Source: Paulinella micropora (lineage: Eukaryota > Cercozoa > Imbricatea > Euglyphida). From it: a stretch of DNA of 32,819 bases. The position numbers and the translations under genes are program-made. The number at the start of each line of letters is the position of its first letter. Position 1 is the stretch's first letter. Positions 21,886 through 32,475 of the stretch are shown here, piece by piece. Below the pieces are notes generated by a model. That model ran no database searches and was not told where the DNA came from. It worked only from the letters and a program-made list of their open reading frames with translations. The DNA lies in assembly GCA_009731375.1 (NCBI GenBank), contig BJOX01000102.1, positions 352,818 through 385,636 of the forward strand, given 5' to 3'.

Positions 21886-23016
21886 ATGAGACAGTTGCTG
21901 TCTCACACTCCGGTATTTAGTGGAAACAAGAAAGATTTGCAGAGTTGCTACTATCATATAGAGGAATACGCATATGGTATTAGCACAATTCTCGGAGACA
22001 TGTTTCACGATGCCTTCAAAGACCATAAGGCAGCGAAGACCAAATATGGTTACGACAGAGACAGGATGAGAAAGGCAGAGGAAATAGATGAGCCGAGAGA
22101 ACCACACGAGGTAGACACACCGGAGGGATCAGATGAAGAAGATGAAACACGACAACCGAGACAGAGTAGTCAAACAGCACAAGACGGAAAGGCAGCGGTA
22201 GAGAAACCAGACAACTGGAAATATCTATCGAAAGAAGAGAAGAAGGCTTGGGACAGAGCGAAGAGAAGAAAGAAAAGAGCAATGGCGAGAAGCAACAAAG
22301 ACGTTTACATACTCCGAAAGAAAAAGTATAAAGACGAGCAACGATATCTGCATCGTTGCAGAATGTTTCAACTTCTCGTTACAACCGCATTCTCGGAAAC
22401 CAAAGTGGTTCAATTCCTTCGCAGCAAAAAGGCACATTGCCCGTTTGAAAAAGTCGGCATCGTAAAAGAAAAATACGGTAATATAAGCGGTGCGGCGAGA
22501 TATGTCGAGGAGAAAGCCTTTAAAGATAAGAGACCAAGACCGACAGAAGATAAAGAATATCTTACCCAACATCAACTCCAGAAGCAATGGCTTGAAGCCT
22601 TGCGAGGAGCAAATTTTGGGGAAGATGAGGCAATGAACGGATTGTTAGAGAAGCTAGCTGAACACGAAGCTTACGGAACAACATTCTTCAATGACTACTA
22701 CAGACTAGCGGCGGCGGACAGACCAACACACGATGAAATAAGAGAGTCGGCGAAGGAAATTTACGTGCTGTGGGATGCGAAGCAACAGAGATTGAGGAAG
22801 GAGCGTAAGAAGGAGAGGGAGCGAATCTACTGTTTGGAGAGGGAGAGGGAGGAGAGAAAGGAGAAAAGAGAGAGGAGAACAAGAAATGGATTAAGAACGG
22901 GAAGGGCAAGGGCAACAAGAATTCTTATAAAGGGAGAGGTAGGAGAGGAGGGTGAGGAGGAAGAAGAGATAAGTCTGAGGGAGAAGACAGCTCAGAAGAA
23001 GAAGAGTATGGGCTAG
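21886..23016 (+). CDS. Gag-like protein of the copia element (376 aa)
   Basis: The first ATG of the long frame is at 21886 (MRQLLSHTPVFSGNKKDLQ); the frame is open back to 21811 but only from a GTG inside the LTR. PVFSGNKKDLQSCYYHIEEY resembles the start of copia Gag (a phrase like F.G....W...), which packages the RNA. An acidic stretch (about residues 70-110) is followed by basic and helical segments, and the C-terminus (about 310-376) is very rich in Arg/Lys/Glu. No CCHC knuckle (CX2CX4HX4C) is seen. The DNA is strongly purine-biased at the 3' end. It is intact, unlike pol. Assigned mainly from position. Confidence 0.65.
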   Translation: MRQLLSHTPVFSGNKKDLQSCYYHIEEYAYGISTILGDMFHDAFKDHKAAKTKYGYDRDRMRKAEEIDEPREPHEVDTPEGSDEEDETRQPRQSSQTAQDGKAAVEKPDNWKYLSKEEKKAWDRAKRRKKRAMARSNKDVYILRKKKYKDEQRYLHRCRMFQLLVTTAFSETKVVQFLRSKKAHCPFEKVGIVKEKYGNISGAARYVEEKAFKDKRPRPTEDKEYLTQHQLQKQWLEALRGANFGEDEAMNGLLEKLAEHEAYGTTFFNDYYRLAAADRPTHDEIRESAKEIYVLWDAKQQRLRKERKKERERIYCLEREREERKEKRERRTRNGLRTGRARATRILIKGEVGEEGEEEEEISLREKTAQKKKSMG

Positions 23017-23021
23017 TCATA

Positions 23022-23781
23022 ATGGAGGGTAGCGAAGAAGCAATGGAGGGAAACATAGAAAGCGGGGAAAGCATTATTCCTCGTGAAGCAGAGCAAGAGG
23101 GTGAGGAGGATAGTGAGCCTCCAAAGGAGCAAAGTGAGAACAAACCCTTAGATCAACCCGCAAGAGCCCGTGGGGGGGGGGGGGGGGGGGGGGGGGGGNN
23201 NNNNNNNNAGACCCCACAACCCTCCACACCGCACTCTCACTAGTGGTCAACATCCCGACACCTCTACAACAACCACTCCTGCACTCACGACCTCACAGGA
23301 CACACGTGTGCAACCCTCACCATTGCAACCAAAACTCTCGCAAATGAAAGAGAAAGAGAAACGGAAAGCAAGTGAGAAACCGACACCCACACCCCCTCAG
23401 AACTCTAGACAGACAAAGAACGAAACACCACAACCCACTACATCCACTCCTAAGAGCCACACCACAGGCCCACTAACCACTCGCTGTACTGGGCTGAACT
23501 GGAGAAGAGAACAGTGTGGAGTTAAGTTTGGACAAAGGAGGAGTTGGGGCAAGGCAGGTGAGGCAGCAAAGAGGCTAGTGTATGCAGACTTATGTGGTTA
23601 TCATGCCCGTCAGGACCCACTATTCCCTGACATTGACCTAGCACAAGACCCTTCACGTCGCCCACGTCCTTCCCGTGATTATCCGTCAGAGAGTGAGATG
23701 ATAAGCATACTGAGAGAGAGAGGGAGGGAAAGGGGGCGAGTGCACAGCAAATCTCGCAAAAAGATACGGCAAAACCCGTGA
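23022..23781 (+). CDS. Second copia ORF with C-x9-C-x25-C-x2-H motif (gap inside)
   Basis: It starts at ATG 23022, 5 bp after the Gag stop and in another frame. It runs through an acidic segment into a poly-Gly/poly-G tract and a 10-N gap (23199-23208), and continues in a new frame to 23781; since the gap length is arbitrary, one ORF is likely. A Pro/Thr/Ser-rich linker precedes RCTGLNWRREQC, then DLCGYH (23485-23604). C-x9-C-x25-C-x2-H resembles the RCxGxxxxxxxC...YCxxH zinc motif known from scattered viral, phage and eukaryotic proteins, and may replace the Gag zinc knuckle in RNA binding. The C-terminus is basic. Confidence 0.55.
23199..23208. other. 10-N gap after G26
   Basis: A scaffold join or unresolved homopolymer inside the second copia ORF. 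It follows a run of G that starts at 23172. Confidence 0.99.
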
Positions 23782-25014
23782 AGAAAAACTCGCTAAGTCC
23801 CGCAAATATCGGAAAAAAAGACAAGGAAGGTGTTGAAAAACCCGGTAAGAAAGGAGTTAGTACAGATTCACGGAATGATGCTATAATGCCAGGAAAGGAG
23901 GCACTGACCGGCGGGACCAGAGCTGAAAGAGAGACTGCTTGCATTGAGCCTGTGGAGCGTGTAGGAGGGACGAGAGAGGGAAAGTCTTGGCCCCCATCGC
24001 TACTACCACAAGGTCCGTCTCCTTTGGATAGAGTAGGAGACAGTGCAAAGTCACAGACAGAGCAGACAAGCGACACACACACACGAAACACCTGCGGGGA
24101 AGAGCAGTAAAAGAGACACAGAACACGGAAAGGTAATAAGCTTTGAAGACTTTAAGAGAATAAGTGAACAGCTGAACAACCTGTGTATTTTGGACGATGA
24201 AACGGGAGATGTCGTGATAATGACAAAGAAGGAAGGAGAGAGAGTAGCCGAGGCAGATGGACTGTTGACAGATGTGTTTTGGGCTGTAAAAGAGGTATTT
24301 CTAAAGCATGCGGCAGGCACACCACAAATCACAAGAGAGACAGTCATAGAGAAGCGAGCAGCTAAGATCACTCAAAGTGCGAAAGCTAAGGAAAGAGGTA
24401 AGTGGGAGTGTGAGTTAGACATAGCGAAGGACATGCAAGACCTGAGAAGACGGAAATAGCTAGGTTGCTATATCCGTCAAAAGATAGTAGTGAAAGAGGG
24501 TTTGTGTTACGACCCGGACGGCAAAGAAATCGAGTTTTACTCAGAACTGTTAGGAATAATAGACTATGGAATACTCGACTTAGCTAAGAACCACGACAAT
24601 CAATTTGCTCTCTTCATCGTGCGATCGATGCCCCACCTTATGAAGATTTGACATAAGGTAGAAGCGAGAGGGGTTACACTGAACGCACTTTTGCGGAAGT
24701 TACACTCAGGAGATGCATACAAGTTCTTCAGCCCAGAACAGGCAGCAGTGAGGAAGAAGGAGTTTGACAGGAAGAGACTGGAGATAGACGGACACTCAGA
24801 TATAGAGGAGGATGACGAGTTTGAACCGGAAAACCTAGAACACTCCAGAACCTCTGAGGAGATGAAGTCAGGAATTCCCATAAGCTTTACATCGTACTGC
24901 GAAGCGCGAGAAGAGCTTGATTGGATGTATGAGGAGAGATTTGAGAGAGAAAGAAAGGACAGAGCCCAAAAGAAAGAGAATGAGGAGGAAGAGGAGCAAG
25001 ACCACAATCCATAG
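23782..25014 (+). pseudogene. Broken copia polyprotein segment between zinc ORF and protease
   Basis: Open stretches in two frames: frame of 23778-24110, then the frame 24043-25014, which is open apart from TAG at 24457-24459 and TGA at 24649-24651. Readable parts include SFEDFKRISEQLNNLCILDD, and YKFFSPEQAAVRKKEFDR followed by an acidic, low-complexity tail. No known domain was recognised; by position it is extended Gag or a Gag-protease spacer. Both stops interrupt otherwise sensible protein, suggesting decay, although an unusual readthrough layout cannot be excluded. Confidence 0.5.
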
Positions 25015-25049
25015 TAGACAATAGCGAGACGGTAGGACGCAAGAAAAAG

Positions 25050-25493
25050 ATGATAGTTCAAGACAGCGAATCGTCAAGGGATATAGCATGTACACCGCAC
25101 ATCTTACACAACGTCCGAGAGATTGAACCCGTTAGCTTAGTCACCGGAAACGGAGAGAGTATAGTGCAAAACATGGGGGAAGCGAGGTTGACAAGAATAG
25201 ATGGATCGGGAAAGCCAGTTTTGGTAAAGAAAGATATGTTGTTAGACAACAGAGTGCCAGTCAACATTATGTCTACTGGAAACATGGACCACAACCACCA
25301 CAGTTCTATCATTCACCAGAATGGGCAACTACTAATCCTAAAACACCCCATAAGGATTAAAGAGAGTGACGTGATCGTGAGGTGGAGACTTACGCCTGGC
25401 ATGCTCTATCGCTGGGACAATGAAAAAGACAAACCCCTCAACATAAACGAACGTTACAACCCCGAGATGAAAGAGAAGAAGAAGACGGGGTAG
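25050..25493 (+). pseudogene. Copia aspartic protease region, altered active site
   Basis: The frame reads IVQDSESSRDIACTPHIL, where copia proteases have a Asp-Ser-Gly-Ala/Thr active site; here Gly is Glu (codons near 25062-25070). Downstream, EIEPVSLVTGNGESI and LLDNRVPVNIMSTGNM match the family's VxxANG and VP.L..NLLSVG segments in spacing. The enzyme would normally cut the Gag-Pol polyprotein. With the flap-side Gly lost it is probably inactive. The frame ends at TAG 25491-25493. Confidence 0.65.
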
Positions 25494-25621
25494 ACGGGGC
25501 GGGAGTCCCCATAAAGAGAGAGTGAGAACAAGCAAGTGAGAGTGAGTGAGAGCGAGGAAACCAGAGGCAGCGTTTTATATGCTATGTATCCTGAGAAAGG
25601 TAAAAAGGGTAAGCCGGTTAA

Positions 25622-26324
25622 CATTTACGTCATACATCAGTGTTACTAAGTGGTCATAAAGCATTACCAAAGACCTATGCATTAGACAAGGCAATGGGTA
25701 GAAAATTGACAGGAAGCGAGGATAGTGTTAGATTTTGTGAAGCCTGTATGATGGGGAAAGCTAAAGTGTTACGCCCGATTTAAGGTTAATAGAATTGGGA
25801 AAGCGAGTTACCCTTGTGAGATTTTACATATGGATACTTCCGGACCTTGGGTGGTAATGTCAATTCACGGTAAGTACTATAAATTTTGCGTTACAGACGA
25901 TTACTGGGGGTACATCAAAGATTAATATTTACGTTACAAGAACGAGTTTGTAGACTGTTTGAGGCAAGCAGTAGCGTGGTTTGAAAGGCAGACAGGGAAG
26001 AAAGTCAGACAGATCACTTGCAACAATGAGTTCGATGTCCCAACTGAAATTATAGAGTGGTGGAAACCCCAACAATTCATTTGGAAGACTAGTGCTCCAG
26101 GTGATAAAGATGGCAACCCCATAGCTGAGAAGGTCAACGATATCACAGCCGGACCAGCCCGGGCCATGCGATATGATGCTAACTTACCACCCCAGTTTTG
26201 GGCGGAAATGGAACACACAGCCACAACCTTGCACAACATTCTACCAGCCACGACAGGACCTAAGAAAGGAACCTCACCTTTTGAACAATGTCTGGGCTAC
26301 AGGCCAGCTATCCGACAAACTTAA
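25622..26324 (+). pseudogene. Copia integrase (zinc domain and core), broken
   Basis: 25622-25783 holds the zinc-binding part: H-x2-H (HLRH; family H-x3/4-H) and CEAC at 25736-25747, followed by MMGKAK, as in copia GAG-pre-integrase domains. The core follows in another frame: ILHMDTSGPW (first Asp) and CVTDDYWGY (second conserved region) up to TAA at 25923, then the same frame resumes. The second catalytic Asp region, usually SDNGGEF, reads CNNEFD, so the Asp is replaced; the Glu region NGVAER is seen as NPIAEK. FWAEMEHTATTLHN and TSPFEQCLGYRP are typical family segments. It would insert cDNA into the host genome, but this copy should not work. Confidence 0.8.
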
Positions 26325-27084
26325 GCCTATAGGATGTTTAGGTGTAATATATATAGGAAAGCAGGTAGGCAAAAGGCAACTATAGGGGAAAACGCGTAAT
26401 GTTACTTGGATACGATGTATTTAAGGAACTATACAGAGATGATTGATTGGTTGGTTGGTTNNNNNNNNNNTTTGGGATGGACGTAAAGTCATCACAAATC
26501 TACGTTATGTACGCTTTAACCCCAATGTAGTTGGCAAGGATGCTCACCCACCCAGAGAAGTTAGATGGGACGACGAGGAATCTGAGGGGGAGAGTAGTGA
26601 CACCGTACAGCTAGAACAGCCGTTAGACGAACCCGAACTTAAAGATGAGGGGGAGTTAGACAAACATGAGGGGTTACAGGAAGAAAAAGACATTCACCCT
26701 CCAGATTCCGGTCTCCCATCAGAGTCAAAGGTAGAACTAGCTGACGACAAGGATGATGGGGCAACACCCGTCACATCGTTAGAGGCGCAGAGCCCCGAAG
26801 CAGACTACCCTAGTAGGAGGTACGTAGAGGGAGACGCGCCCACAAAGGGCCTCACTTGGGAGCAAAGTGATAAGATCACATCAGCTAACATAGTGAGAGG
26901 GAAACGAGAAGCAAAGGTTAGGACACCAGTTACACAACCACCTCCAGAAAAGAAGGCAGCCGTAAAAGCAGCTACATTGACAGGAGAGAGAGCTAGTGTG
27001 CCGGGAGTAGCTTTCGGAGAAGAATGGACAAAGGAAGAATATGGAGACAAGTGGCAATCAGTTAGAGAGAAGGAAAAGTCTTAG
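26325..27084 (+). pseudogene. Copia integrase C-terminal / linker region
   Basis: LKPIGCLGVIYI (continuing past a frame change), then MLLGYD and, after the 10-N gap at 26461-26470, WDGRKVITNLRYVRFN follow the family pattern of FGC.AYV, LGY and D...V..S.DV.F. From about 26570 the frame is acidic and low-complexity (DDEESEGESSD...), the usual linker before RT, and ends at TAG 27082-27084. The bases before the gap are four TTGG units (about 26444-26460), possibly an assembly error. Confidence 0.7.
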
Positions 27085-27095
27085 AACCATGCGAG

Positions 27096-28862
27096 ATGGG
27101 AGAAAGACTTAAGGTCCGTAAAATGCCTAAGCCCAGTCACTTCGTAGTCTTTGACGACGGTCAAGTAGAAAAGATGTTAGATAGCGAAATTAGAAAGTAT
27201 CGGATAGATAGGATAAGACCCGTCGGAGAACTAGAGCATCCCGAGATGTCCGCAGAAGGTATCGTAGAGGATCAAACCACTGCGTTACTGTACCTGACAT
27301 TGAAGATACCAAAGGCAATCTTTAGTGAGGGATTAACTGCGAAAGAGTTGAAAGCAGGAATGGATAAAGAGATCGAAGCTCTAAAGTCTTTTAACACTGA
27401 CACGTGGGTAAGCCCTAAGGAAGCGAAAGAAAAAGGAGTAAAAGTAGTGAGACTAACTTGGGTACATAAAGTCAATCTAGACGAAAAGGGACGTAAGTTC
27501 ATTAAGTCAAGGTTAGCTTTACGGGGAGATATGCTAGAGCCAGGAGTTAGCTATAACCCAGATCAATTGTTCGTACCCTGCGCCGCGCATCGCTCATTAC
27601 TCTTTTTGTCTAAGCTTGCAGCATGGCATGGACATAAGCTATACTGCATAGACTTCAAAATGCTTATCTAAATGCACGAATGCATGATCCTGTTTACGCT
27701 TATGCACCCGATGGGATAGACAGTGAAGAGCATGAAGGCATGATATGGAGAGTAGATGGAACTCTGTACGGCGCGCCGCAAGCTGGCAGGAGATGGTATG
27801 AGATCTTAGCCCCTAATTTAGAGGAATTTGGATTCAGGTTACTAGACTTTGATTTATGTATGTTCGTTGAAAAAGATAAGCCGATAAGAGATGCTATCAT
27901 TGGTATTTTCCATATAGATGATCTTATTTTCTCAGCCCCTAACGAACAAGCGTATGACCGTTTCGCTAGTACACTAGAAAAGTTTTATCCTTTTAAACGT
28001 TTGGGAGTGGCTAAGGAATTTAAAGGGATAGAGATAGTTCAGGAAGGAGGACGCATTTTATTGCACCAGAATAAGTATCAGAAACAGATTTTAAAGGATG
28101 TAGGATATGCCGATGTCAGACCAGTAAGCACTCCTAGTGCAGAACATGAGCCCGAACCCATGGCAGAGACAAGCACACTTAGAAAGCATTCAATTCCTAG
28201 TCTGGTAGGTAAACTTTTGTTTCTAACTAAGATGACACGTCCAGATGCAGATCCAGCACTGAATGCAGCTAGCGTGATGCAAACAGTAAATCCAGGACTT
28301 GCTTATGCTTTAATAGGTAGGATCTTCAGATATCTGAAAAGTTCGTATCGCGGTATTGCATTTCACGGACTCAAATCATCACAAGAAGGAAGGACGTACC
28401 CCAAGATTACTTTGTGGCCAGATGCTGCGCATGTCTGTAAGAAAACCGGAAAGTCACGTACAGGTTATGTAGTGCTTTGGGGTGGAGACCCGGTAACTTG
28501 GTTATCGAAACGACAGACTAGAATTGCACTAAGTTCTAATGATGCGGAAATTTTCGCAGCAGCAGAGTGCATACGAGAGGGATTGGCTATCAGACACATC
28601 ACAGAAGAGCTAGGTATAGCACAAAAAGGGCCGATAGAGCTTTATAAAGATAATGCACAAACTATATTAGCAGCAGAAAGGGGAATGTCAGGAACCCGTA
28701 GAACTGCATTTCATTCATCATGCACAGAGAGACAATGAGATTAAGTTTGTAAAGGTAGGAACTAAAAAACAAATTGCAGACATACTAACCAAACATGTTC
28801 CTAAATTTAAAGATCAATTCGAATATCTCGTTAGTAAATTTATGGTAAGACTTGATCCATAA
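27096..28862 (+). pseudogene. Copia reverse transcriptase and RNase H, two frame changes
   Basis: The RT palm begins in frame 27096-27671 (KELKAGMDKEIEALKSFNT, TWVHKVN, FIKSRLALRGD, YCIDFK), matching the RVT_2 family; the first catalytic Asp is the D of CIDF. At an A-rich spot near 27658 the frame shifts and continues from about 27665 (MHDPVYAYAPDG, LYGAPQAGRRWYE, GIFHIDDLIF). The usual YVDD is HIDD at 27911-27922, both Asp kept. RNase H follows: LWPDAAH (family SDADWA), SRTGYVV, WLSKRQTRIALSSNDAE and LYKDNAQTI. A second frame change near 28717 precedes the conserved IADILTKHVP segment, ending with TAA 28860-28862. Apart from these two shifts the domain is well preserved. Confidence 0.85.
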
Positions 28863-29428
28863 TTTTACATCTCAAGTCTGCAAACTCACGCAATATACGC
28901 AAATTTACGCAAAGCCAACTCATGTTGTTCTTGTGTGAGTTTTCTCTCTTTGAAGTGTGCAGGAAGCGTTTTGCGCAGGTAGTTGAGCGGCATCTTTTGG
29001 CGTTGTTCCCGTTGAAGTAGAAGTCGAGCGCGAGAGCGAAGCGTGTGGACTATCCACCATCGGTCGTTGATCGCGGCAAGAGCGGGAGATGGACATCAGC
29101 CGACAGAGCGGAATTCGGCGGGAGTAGTTTTGTATTGGCGGAATGGCGAAATCAACTAATTATATTGGACTCAAGGAGTCAATAATGTAATTCAGTTTAC
29201 GTAATGATATGGTCATACTTCAAGGACCTACTGCTAACGTTTTAATCGTATCGAGATGCCATCGCGGCAAAGAAGCAAAGGCAGGTGGACTGGAAAAGAA
29301 TGGCGATAAGTCAGTTGTGACTCAACAATCATTTCATTTTATAACTTGCAATGATGGCCATTTATCATATCGTAATAGTTATTAATTGTAAATGTATTAA
29401 TTGATAATTTGCTCATTGGCATAGAACT
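28863..29428 (+). other. Copia 3' untranslated region
   Basis: About 570 bp between the pol stop and the polypurine tract, without an ORF. ACGCAA is repeated three times at about 28889-28914. Confidence 0.6.
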
Positions 29429-29438
29429 AAGGGGAAGC
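29429..29438 (+). other. Polypurine tract of the copia element
   Basis: AAGGGGAAGC lies immediately before the 3' LTR, the expected place of the plus-strand primer. Confidence 0.7.
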
Positions 29439-29770
29439 GTTGGTAGGATAACTACGTTTACTATTAGCAATTGCTTTGTGACTGGTAAGTAATTTATTCG
29501 TATAGTCGAATAACCATGTAGTTCTAGTCAATAGTGGTAACGGACGTAAAGGACTATATTGGCATTTCAGGATTGGACAATAACCATTCTGTAATAATTA
29601 TGGTCGTGCGGACTTTATTTCAGTTCGTTATTATCTTTAAGTTTGTCAGTTCTGCTACCTACGTGCGGATTAAAAGTGTCGATTGGTATCGTGGCTTCTA
29701 ACGGAGTCTTTCAGCAAACCGGCGTCTAAGGTATTAGGTCCGTGAGTGACCGGGTATTTACCTAATCAAC
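29439..29770 (+). repeat. 3' LTR (332 bp)
   Basis: Begins GTTGGTAGGATAACTACG and ends TTTACCTAATCAAC like the 5' LTR. It carries a ~13-bp insertion (GTTCGTTATTATC region, about 29624-29636) that the 5' copy lacks, and lacks the small insertion seen there. About ten substitutions separate the two. Confidence 0.9.
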
Positions 29771-30604
29771 TAGGACCGTTCGTACGATCCTCACTCGCTC
29801 CCTTTCAAGCCTTGCCGCGCCATAGAAAGACAATCGTATGTCTTTAGTCGAGATTCACAGGCAATCGTATGCCTTGTCTACTACCGCGGAAGTTGAAATG
29901 CAATTGTATGCCTTGTCACAAATCTACCACCGCGAAACTGATTCGAACACGATCGATCTTAGGATATGGAAAAATCCACTCAGTCCTAGAATGTATAATA
30001 CATATTCCTCGTTGTGCGCTCAGGGTTGGCCAGGAGGACCATGTCACTGTGATCTGTCGGACCGTGAGCCCGGCCATAACACATGGCAATCATGAATCGG
30101 GAGCCATCACCACCATTATCCACCAAATGGTGACGCCGCAAGTTTTTCTTCAAGTTTGACATCTGGAGCTTGACAAAAACTTTCCGGTCGGAACCCTGCC
30201 ACCAAGGAAAACTTCCGTACCCAGTAAGATTAGTTGAACCCCAAGTTCAATTTTATTACCGTAGTAATGGCGGCTCGGACTTCAGATTGTTCAAGTACTA
30301 TTGACAGTAACCGCTGAGGTCAATTTCAATATCGTAGTAGTAACCGCCATGATAACTGTTGAAGTCTAACAATACTATATGATGAAGACTGAGGAATACC
30401 TAACGAAGGGACTCCGTAATTTCCACACCAAGGATCACCGACAGACCGGAACGGTGGCCGGAGTATTGCGGTGGCATTATATACCGGGTGGGCCGCATAA
30501 CTGTAGACGACTCAGTATGGCTGGCTTTGCCATCTGAACGTCCGCAACAATAGTAGTAGTCCTTAGGTATTAATACTACTACTACATAATAAGTCAGTCC
30601 TGCA
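29771..30604. other. DNA right of the retrotransposon, no gene
   Basis: No coding signature. CAAT(C/T)GTATGCCTTGTC occurs at 29862 and 29901, with a shorter CAATCGTATG at 29831. The GTAGTAGT / ACTACTAC pair near 30550-30590 is a weak hairpin. Confidence 0.5.
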
Positions 30605-30648
30605 CGTCAGGCTTGAAGGACTGGAATGCAATGTAGAGAGATGGCGCA
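30605..30648 (-). repeat. Diverged 44-bp copy of the exon-like sequence at 30851-30894
   Basis: 37 of 44 positions match by eye. On the minus strand it reads AISLYIAFQSFKPDV, against APSLYKAFQSFKPDA in the other copy, and then meets a stop in a few codons. It appears to be an old local duplicate. Confidence 0.6.
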
Positions 30649-30806
30649 AATAAGGTGAAAACATGCCCGAGGCTCAAAAGTTGAAATAGTTTAGTGGTAA
30701 CAGGGGGTTACTATGATGGGAACGCGTGTGCCCTTGCTCATCCATTTGCTTTTATTAATAATGTCAAGATTTTCCATTTGAAATGTCCAAACTGGGCGGC
30801 AGAACA

Positions 30807-30900
30807 TCAAAAGGAGAGAAAATCCTCGTTGTCTTCGTCTTCGGAGTCCGCATCAGGCTTGAATGATTGGAACGCTTTGTAGAGGGATGGCGCAGGGGCT
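30807..30900 (-). CDS. Exon-like acidic C-terminus (SLYKAFQSFKPDADSEDEDN...)
   Basis: Read on minus, about 30 codons (APAPSLYKAFQSFKPDA, then an acidic tail ending NEDFLSF) end at TGA 30809-30807. Codon use is non-repetitive, unlike the microsatellites around it. The upstream minus-strand DNA is a long pyrimidine-rich stretch, so this could be a last exon behind a polypyrimidine-rich intron, with CGAG just before it as a possible acceptor. The frame is also open through hundreds of repeat codons upstream (poly-Thr, poly-Ser), which I do not regard as protein. The family is not recognised. Confidence 0.35.
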
Positions 30901-30911
30901 CGCGTCGCCGA

Positions 30912-30984
30912 GCCAGAAGTAGTAGTGGTAGTGGGAGTACTAGTGGTGGTGGTAGTAGTAGTGGTGGTGGTGGTGGTAGTAGTG

Positions 30985-31018
<34 letters not shown>

Positions 31019-31025
31019 CAGCAGC

Positions 31026-31107
<82 letters not shown>
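30912..31107. repeat. GTA/GTG trinucleotide array
   Basis: (GTA)n with GTG and GCA variants, about 195 bp. Confidence 0.95.
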
Positions 31108-31108
<1 letters not shown>

Positions 31109-31109
31109 C

Positions 31110-31275
31110 AGTAGCAGGAGGAGGAGGAGGAGGAGGAGGAGGAGAAGAAGAAGAAGAAGAAGACGACGACGACGAAGAAGAAGAAGAAGAAGAAAAAGAA
31201 GAAGAAGAAGAAGAAGAAGAAGAAGAAGAAGAAGAAGAAGAAGAAGAAGAAGAAGAAGAAGAAGAAGAAGAAGAA
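31110..31275. repeat. GGA, GAC and GAA array
   Basis: (AGG)n, (ACG)n and (AGA)n in succession. Confidence 0.95.
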
Positions 31276-31322
31276 GGCGCAGGCTCATTCGGTCTGAACA
31301 GAGAAACATACAACATTAAGAA

Positions 31323-31363
31323 CAACAAATACATTATCAAGAACAACAACAACAACAACAACA

Positions 31364-31396
<33 letters not shown>

Positions 31397-31424
31397 GAAC
31401 AAAAGCAAACGTGAAAAATAATAC

Positions 31425-31465
<41 letters not shown>
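31323..31465. repeat. CAA array followed by GATA
   Basis: (AAC)n at 31323-31395, a short unique part, then (GATA)n at 31425-31464. Confidence 0.9.
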
Positions 31466-31469
31466 GAGA

Positions 31470-31611
31470 TAGAGACAGGAGTAGAGAAGGAGGAGGGAGA
31501 GGAAGAGGAGGGGGAGAAAGAAAGAGGAAAGGGGGGAAGAGAAGGAGGGAGGGGAAAAGAAAGAAAGAAAGAAAGAAAGAAAGAACGAAAGAAAGAAAGA
31601 AAGAAAGAAAG

Positions 31612-31643
<32 letters not shown>

Positions 31644-31688
31644 GTAGTAGTAGTAGTAGTAGAGGTAGTAGTAGTAGAAGTAGTAGTA

Positions 31689-31737
<49 letters not shown>

Positions 31738-32431
31738 CAGAAGAAGAAGAAGAAGAAGAAGAAGAAGAAGAAGAAGAAGGAAAGAAAGAAAGAAAAGAAA
31801 GAAAGAAAGAAAGAAAAGAAAAGAAAGAAAAGAAAGAAAAGAAAGAAAAGAAAAGAAAAAAAAAGAAAGAAAGAAAGAAAGAAAGAAAAGAAAGAAAGAA
31901 AGAAAAGAAAAGAAAGAAAAGAAAAGAAAAGAAAGAGAAAAGAAAAGAAAGAAAAGAGAGAAAAGAAAGAAAAGAAAGAAAAGAAAGAAAAGAAAGAAAA
32001 AGAAAGAAAAAAAGAAAAGAAAGAAAAGAAAGAAAAGAAAGAAAAGAAAAGAAAAGAAAGAAAAGAAAAGAAAAGAAAAAAAAGAAAGAAAAGAAAGAAA
32101 AGAAAGAAAAGAAAGAAAAGAAAAAAAAAAGAAAGAAAAGAAAAGAAAGAAAAGAAAGAAAAGAAAAGAAAGAAAAGAAAGAAAAGAAAGAAAAGAAAAG
32201 AAAAGAAAGAAAGAAAGAAAGAAAGAAAGTAGGAAGAAGAAGAAGAAGAAGAAGAAGAAGAAGAAAGAAAGAAAGAAGAAGAAGAAGAAAGCAAAAGAAG
32301 AAGAAAGAAGAAGAAAAAAGAAGAAGAAGAAGGAGAAAGAAGAAGAAGAAGAAAGAAGAAAGAAGAAAGAAGAAAGAAGAAAGAAGAAAGAAGAAAGAAG
32401 AAAGAAGAAAAGAAGAAAGAAGAAAGAAGAA

Positions 32432-32475
<44 letters not shown>

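Larger units (their letters stand above)
21511..29770 (+). mobile_element. Ty1/copia LTR retrotransposon, full length but broken
   Basis: Two LTRs in direct orientation flank about 7.6 kb coding, in order, a gag-like ORF, a second zinc-motif ORF, protease, integrase, reverse transcriptase and RNase H. Integrase before RT defines Ty1/copia (Pseudoviridae) rather than Ty3/gypsy. Pol is interrupted by several in-frame stops and frame changes and by two 10-N gaps, so this copy appears unable to make its own enzymes. A sequence near both ends, AGGACC (21505-21510; 29772-29777), may be the target duplication, but two extra bases separate it from the right LTR end. Confidence 0.9.

Noticed and set aside
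22016-22587. Minus-strand frames opposite Gag
   Set aside because: Shadows of the plus-strand gag ORF with no motif of their own.
30680-30700. TAGTTTAGTGG as a tRNA or SINE A box
   Set aside because: Good A-box match but no B box within the following 80 bp, so a chance match is more likely.
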